DNA of 64,000 bases from Alphaproteobacteria bacterium (GTDB lineage Bacteria; Pseudomonadota; Alphaproteobacteria; Micropepsales; Micropepsaceae). Within the stretch, counting starts at the first letter, position 1, and each line of letters opens with the position of its first letter. Positions 62,305 through 64,000 of this stretch are shown here, in pieces. The notes beneath the pieces were generated by a model that did not search any database, had not been told where the DNA came from, and saw nothing but the letters and a program-made list of their open reading frames with translations. The position numbers and the translations under genes are program-made. The stretch lies in contig JAFBAL010000042.1 of assembly GCA_019247845.1 (NCBI GenBank), positions 62,001-126,000 of the forward strand, given 5' to 3'.

Positions 62305-63720
62305 ATGGACCTCAACAGGATGCGGATGAAGATCGTCCTGATGCTTTCCGTGCCGATCGCGTCGTCCCTGTTCGCGCAGGTGATCGTGCTGCTCATCAAC
62401 TCGGCGATGGTGGGGCATCTGGGCGTGGCAGCCTTGGCCGGCGTCGGCGTCGCTGGCGAGATCTACACCGTCTTCTCCGCCATCCTGTTCGGCATCGATG
62501 CGGGCGTGCAGGCGCTGGTCGCGCGGCGTTCGGGCGAGGGCAAGCTGCATCTGGCGGGCGACATCCTGACCGACGCCATCGCGACCTCGGTGCTTCTGGG
62601 CGCGGTGCTGGCGACCATCGCGTTCGCCGCCGGGCCCATGATGCTCGCCATGATCCTGCACAATGCCGACGCGGTGGAGCAGGGCAAGCCCTACCTCCTC
62701 GTCGCCGCGCCCGCGCTCCTCTTCGTCGGCGCCAACTATGCCTTCAACGCCTATTGGAACGGCTCGGGAGTTCCCAAGTTCACGCTGCTGGTGACCGTGA
62801 TCCAGCTGCCCTTGAGCGTGCTGTTCAGCTATGTGCTGATGTTCGGACCGTTCGGCCTGCCGGCGCTCGGAACCGCGGGTCTGGCTTTGGGCTCGATGCT
62901 GGCGACGCTGATCGCGCTTGCCGCCAACGTCCTCCTCGCCACGCGCATCCGGCCGGTCCCGCTTCTGATGAAGAAGCCGCCCAGCCTTTCCGGCATGGGC
63001 GCGGTCCTGAACATCGGCCTGCCGATCAGCCTGGAGCAGAGCACGCTGCATCTGGGCACGGCCACCTTCTTCGTCATCGTCGGCATCCTGGGCGCGCACC
63101 AGGTCGCGGTGGTCAACGTGCTGATCGGCCTGGATCACCTGGCGATCCTGCCCGCCATCGGCATCGGCATCGCGACCGCCACCGTGGTCGGCGCGTCGCT
63201 CGGCGGCAAGGACGTCGCCGGCGCGCGGCAATGGGGTTGGGAAGGCGGCGCCGTCGGGACGCTGGTGGTCCTTCCGGTCAGCCTTCTGATCCTCCTCTTC
63301 CCGGGCACCATCCTGCACCTCTTCATCCACGACGACGCGGTAGCGGCGCTGGGCGTGTGGCCGGCGCGGTTCCTGGCGCTGTCGATGTGCGTCAACACCT
63401 TCGGGCGCATCGTGGGCTTCGGCCTGCGCGGCTCGGGCGCGACCAAGACGATCTCCATCGTCAACACCGGCATGAACTGGCTGGTGCAGCTGCCGATGGC
63501 GTGGCTGGTCGGCGTCGGACTCGGCTATGGATTGTTCGGCATCGCGCTCAGCCGCTTCGTCCTTCTGGCCGTGGAGGCCGCGATCATCGTGGCGCTGTGG
63601 CGCCGCGGCGATTGGGCGAAGGTCAAGGTGCCGCCGGCGGTCGAGGCCGACGTCTCGACCTCGGGGGGCCTGGTCGCGGCCGTCGAGGTCGCGCAGGCCC
63701 CTGGAGCCGCCGGCAACTGA
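62305..63720 (+). CDS. MATE-family multidrug/metabolite exporter
   Basis: The protein is 471 aa with about 12 transmembrane helices in two similar halves, the MATE/NorM layout. Helix 1 has SVPIASSLFAQVIVLLINSAMVGHLG. A second repeat starts NIGLPISLEQSTLHLGTATFF. These proteins export cationic or amphipathic molecules in exchange for sodium or protons. The gene is 36 bp after the last PKS gene and 7 bp before the carbamoyltransferase, so it is most likely the exporter, and the self-protection, for the polyketide. An amine-bearing product would suit a MATE pump. Confidence 0.88.
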   Translation: MDLNRMRMKIVLMLSVPIASSLFAQVIVLLINSAMVGHLGVAALAGVGVAGEIYTVFSAILFGIDAGVQALVARRSGEGKLHLAGDILTDAIATSVLLGAVLATIAFAAGPMMLAMILHNADAVEQGKPYLLVAAPALLFVGANYAFNAYWNGSGVPKFTLLVTVIQLPLSVLFSYVLMFGPFGLPALGTAGLALGSMLATLIALAANVLLATRIRPVPLLMKKPPSLSGMGAVLNIGLPISLEQSTLHLGTATFFVIVGILGAHQVAVVNVLIGLDHLAILPAIGIGIATATVVGASLGGKDVAGARQWGWEGGAVGTLVVLPVSLLILLFPGTILHLFIHDDAVAALGVWPARFLALSMCVNTFGRIVGFGLRGSGATKTISIVNTGMNWLVQLPMAWLVGVGLGYGLFGIALSRFVLLAVEAAIIVALWRRGDWAKVKVPPAVEADVSTSGGLVAAVEVAQAPGAAGN

Positions 63721-63727
63721 GCGCGCC

Positions 63728-64000
63728 ATGGAAACGTCGTTCGGCACCTTCTACCCTTCCGACGACATCGGCGAGCGCAAGCTCCCCGACAACACCGCCT
63801 ATCTCGAGCAGCACAATATCTGGCGCGCCGGCTCGGAGCGCGCGCGGGCGCTCGGCCGGTCTTTTCGCGATGCGCTCGATGCCGGGCGGACGGTGCATCT
63901 GCTGGGCTTCCTCGGCACTTCGCACAACAGCGGCGTGGCGCTGGTCGAAGCCTCGCGCGCGCGCGGCATCGTCACCGTCGCCAATTGCGAGGAAGAGCGG
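63728..64000 (+). CDS. Carbamoyltransferase (NodU/CmcH type), 5' part
   Basis: Only 91 codons are in the window; the gene runs off the right edge. After a ~55-residue lead comes the family start VHLLGFLGTSHNSGVALVEA and then VTVANCEEER, which matches the conserved hydrophobic-G-x-S/T-x-H-[DN]-S-[AG]-A and QEER regions of O-carbamoyltransferases. These use carbamoyl phosphate and ATP to carbamoylate a hydroxyl group. It lies 7 bp after the exporter, so it belongs to the same operon and predicts a carbamate on the product. The assignment rests on the N-terminal motif only. Confidence 0.65.
   Translation, partial: METSFGTFYPSDDIGERKLPDNTAYLEQHNIWRAGSERARALGRSFRDALDAGRTVHLLGFLGTSHNSGVALVEASRARGIVTVANCEEER

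Noticed and set aside
62305..64000. MATE pump plus carbamoyltransferase as a saxitoxin-like cluster
   Set aside because: Both families occur in saxitoxin loci, but no amidinotransferase, SxtA-like PKS or Rieske oxygenases are present, and the PKS here is of a different type.
1..64000. CRISPR arrays, tRNA/rRNA genes, IS elements, phage genes
   Set aside because: I looked for spaced direct repeats, cloverleaf ends, transposase motifs (DDE, HUH) and integrases on both strands and found none.

Overview
The window is about 64 kb of dense, GC-rich bacterial chromosome. An alphaproteobacterium fits best. Three sites between 8985 and 9495 match the GGAAC-N16/17-CGTT promoter of the alphaproteobacterial general-stress sigma factor EcfG. 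The gene content (sensory-rhodopsin-transducer family gene, Act complex next to an A2-type caa3 oxidase) and the compact translationally coupled operons also fit. No rRNA, tRNA, IS element, prophage or CRISPR array was seen.

Left part (1-22.4 kb), mostly housekeeping. There is an AraC-type regulator divergent from a GMC oxidoreductase, then a TesA-like SGNH hydrolase divergent from a YbbA/YbbP-like ABC exporter (the same neighbourhood as in E. coli). Next come a decayed enolase-superfamily gene and a thiamine-diphosphate enzyme of the pyruvate oxidase type. A frameshifted sensory-rhodopsin-transducer family gene follows. The stretch 9538-20633 is one 12-gene operon: actABCDEF (alternative complex III), a small membrane protein, a SCO copper chaperone and the four subunits of an A2-type caa3 oxidase. 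It encodes a full quinol-to-oxygen chain. An amidohydrolase closes this part.

Middle part (22.4-44 kb). This is a decoration island of glycosyltransferases, zinc-ribbon methyltransferases, sulfotransferase domains, a pyruvyl-transferase-like protein and a tandem pair of phytanoyl-CoA dioxygenases. Several enzymes are fused to TPR arrays or to each other: GSCFA-TPR, TPR-GT-GT, methyltransferase-sulfotransferase, TPR-hydrolase and TPR-sulfotransferase. Embedded at 35.3-39.2 kb are a fatty acyl-AMP ligase, an acyl carrier protein, a GT2 and a divergent P450. They look like the starter-loading and tailoring arm of the polyketide locus to the right.

Right part (44.3-64 kb). This is a polyketide biosynthetic locus without any acyltransferase or thioesterase domain (trans-AT organisation). 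It holds a PaaK/CapK-like ligase, a ferritin-like di-iron oxygenase and three megasynthase genes. Their domain order is KS-DH-KR-ACP-KS, then ACP-(ACP without its serine)-ER-KS, then aminotransferase-ACP-KS0-ACP. A MATE exporter and the start of a carbamoyltransferase follow. The last KS keeps its cysteine but has both catalytic histidines changed to asparagine. My reading is that a fatty acid is activated by the FAAL, extended, aminated on the line, perhaps N-oxygenated, carbamoylated and/or glycosylated, and exported. I do not recognise this architecture as a known pathway, so it is the best candidate here for an undescribed system.
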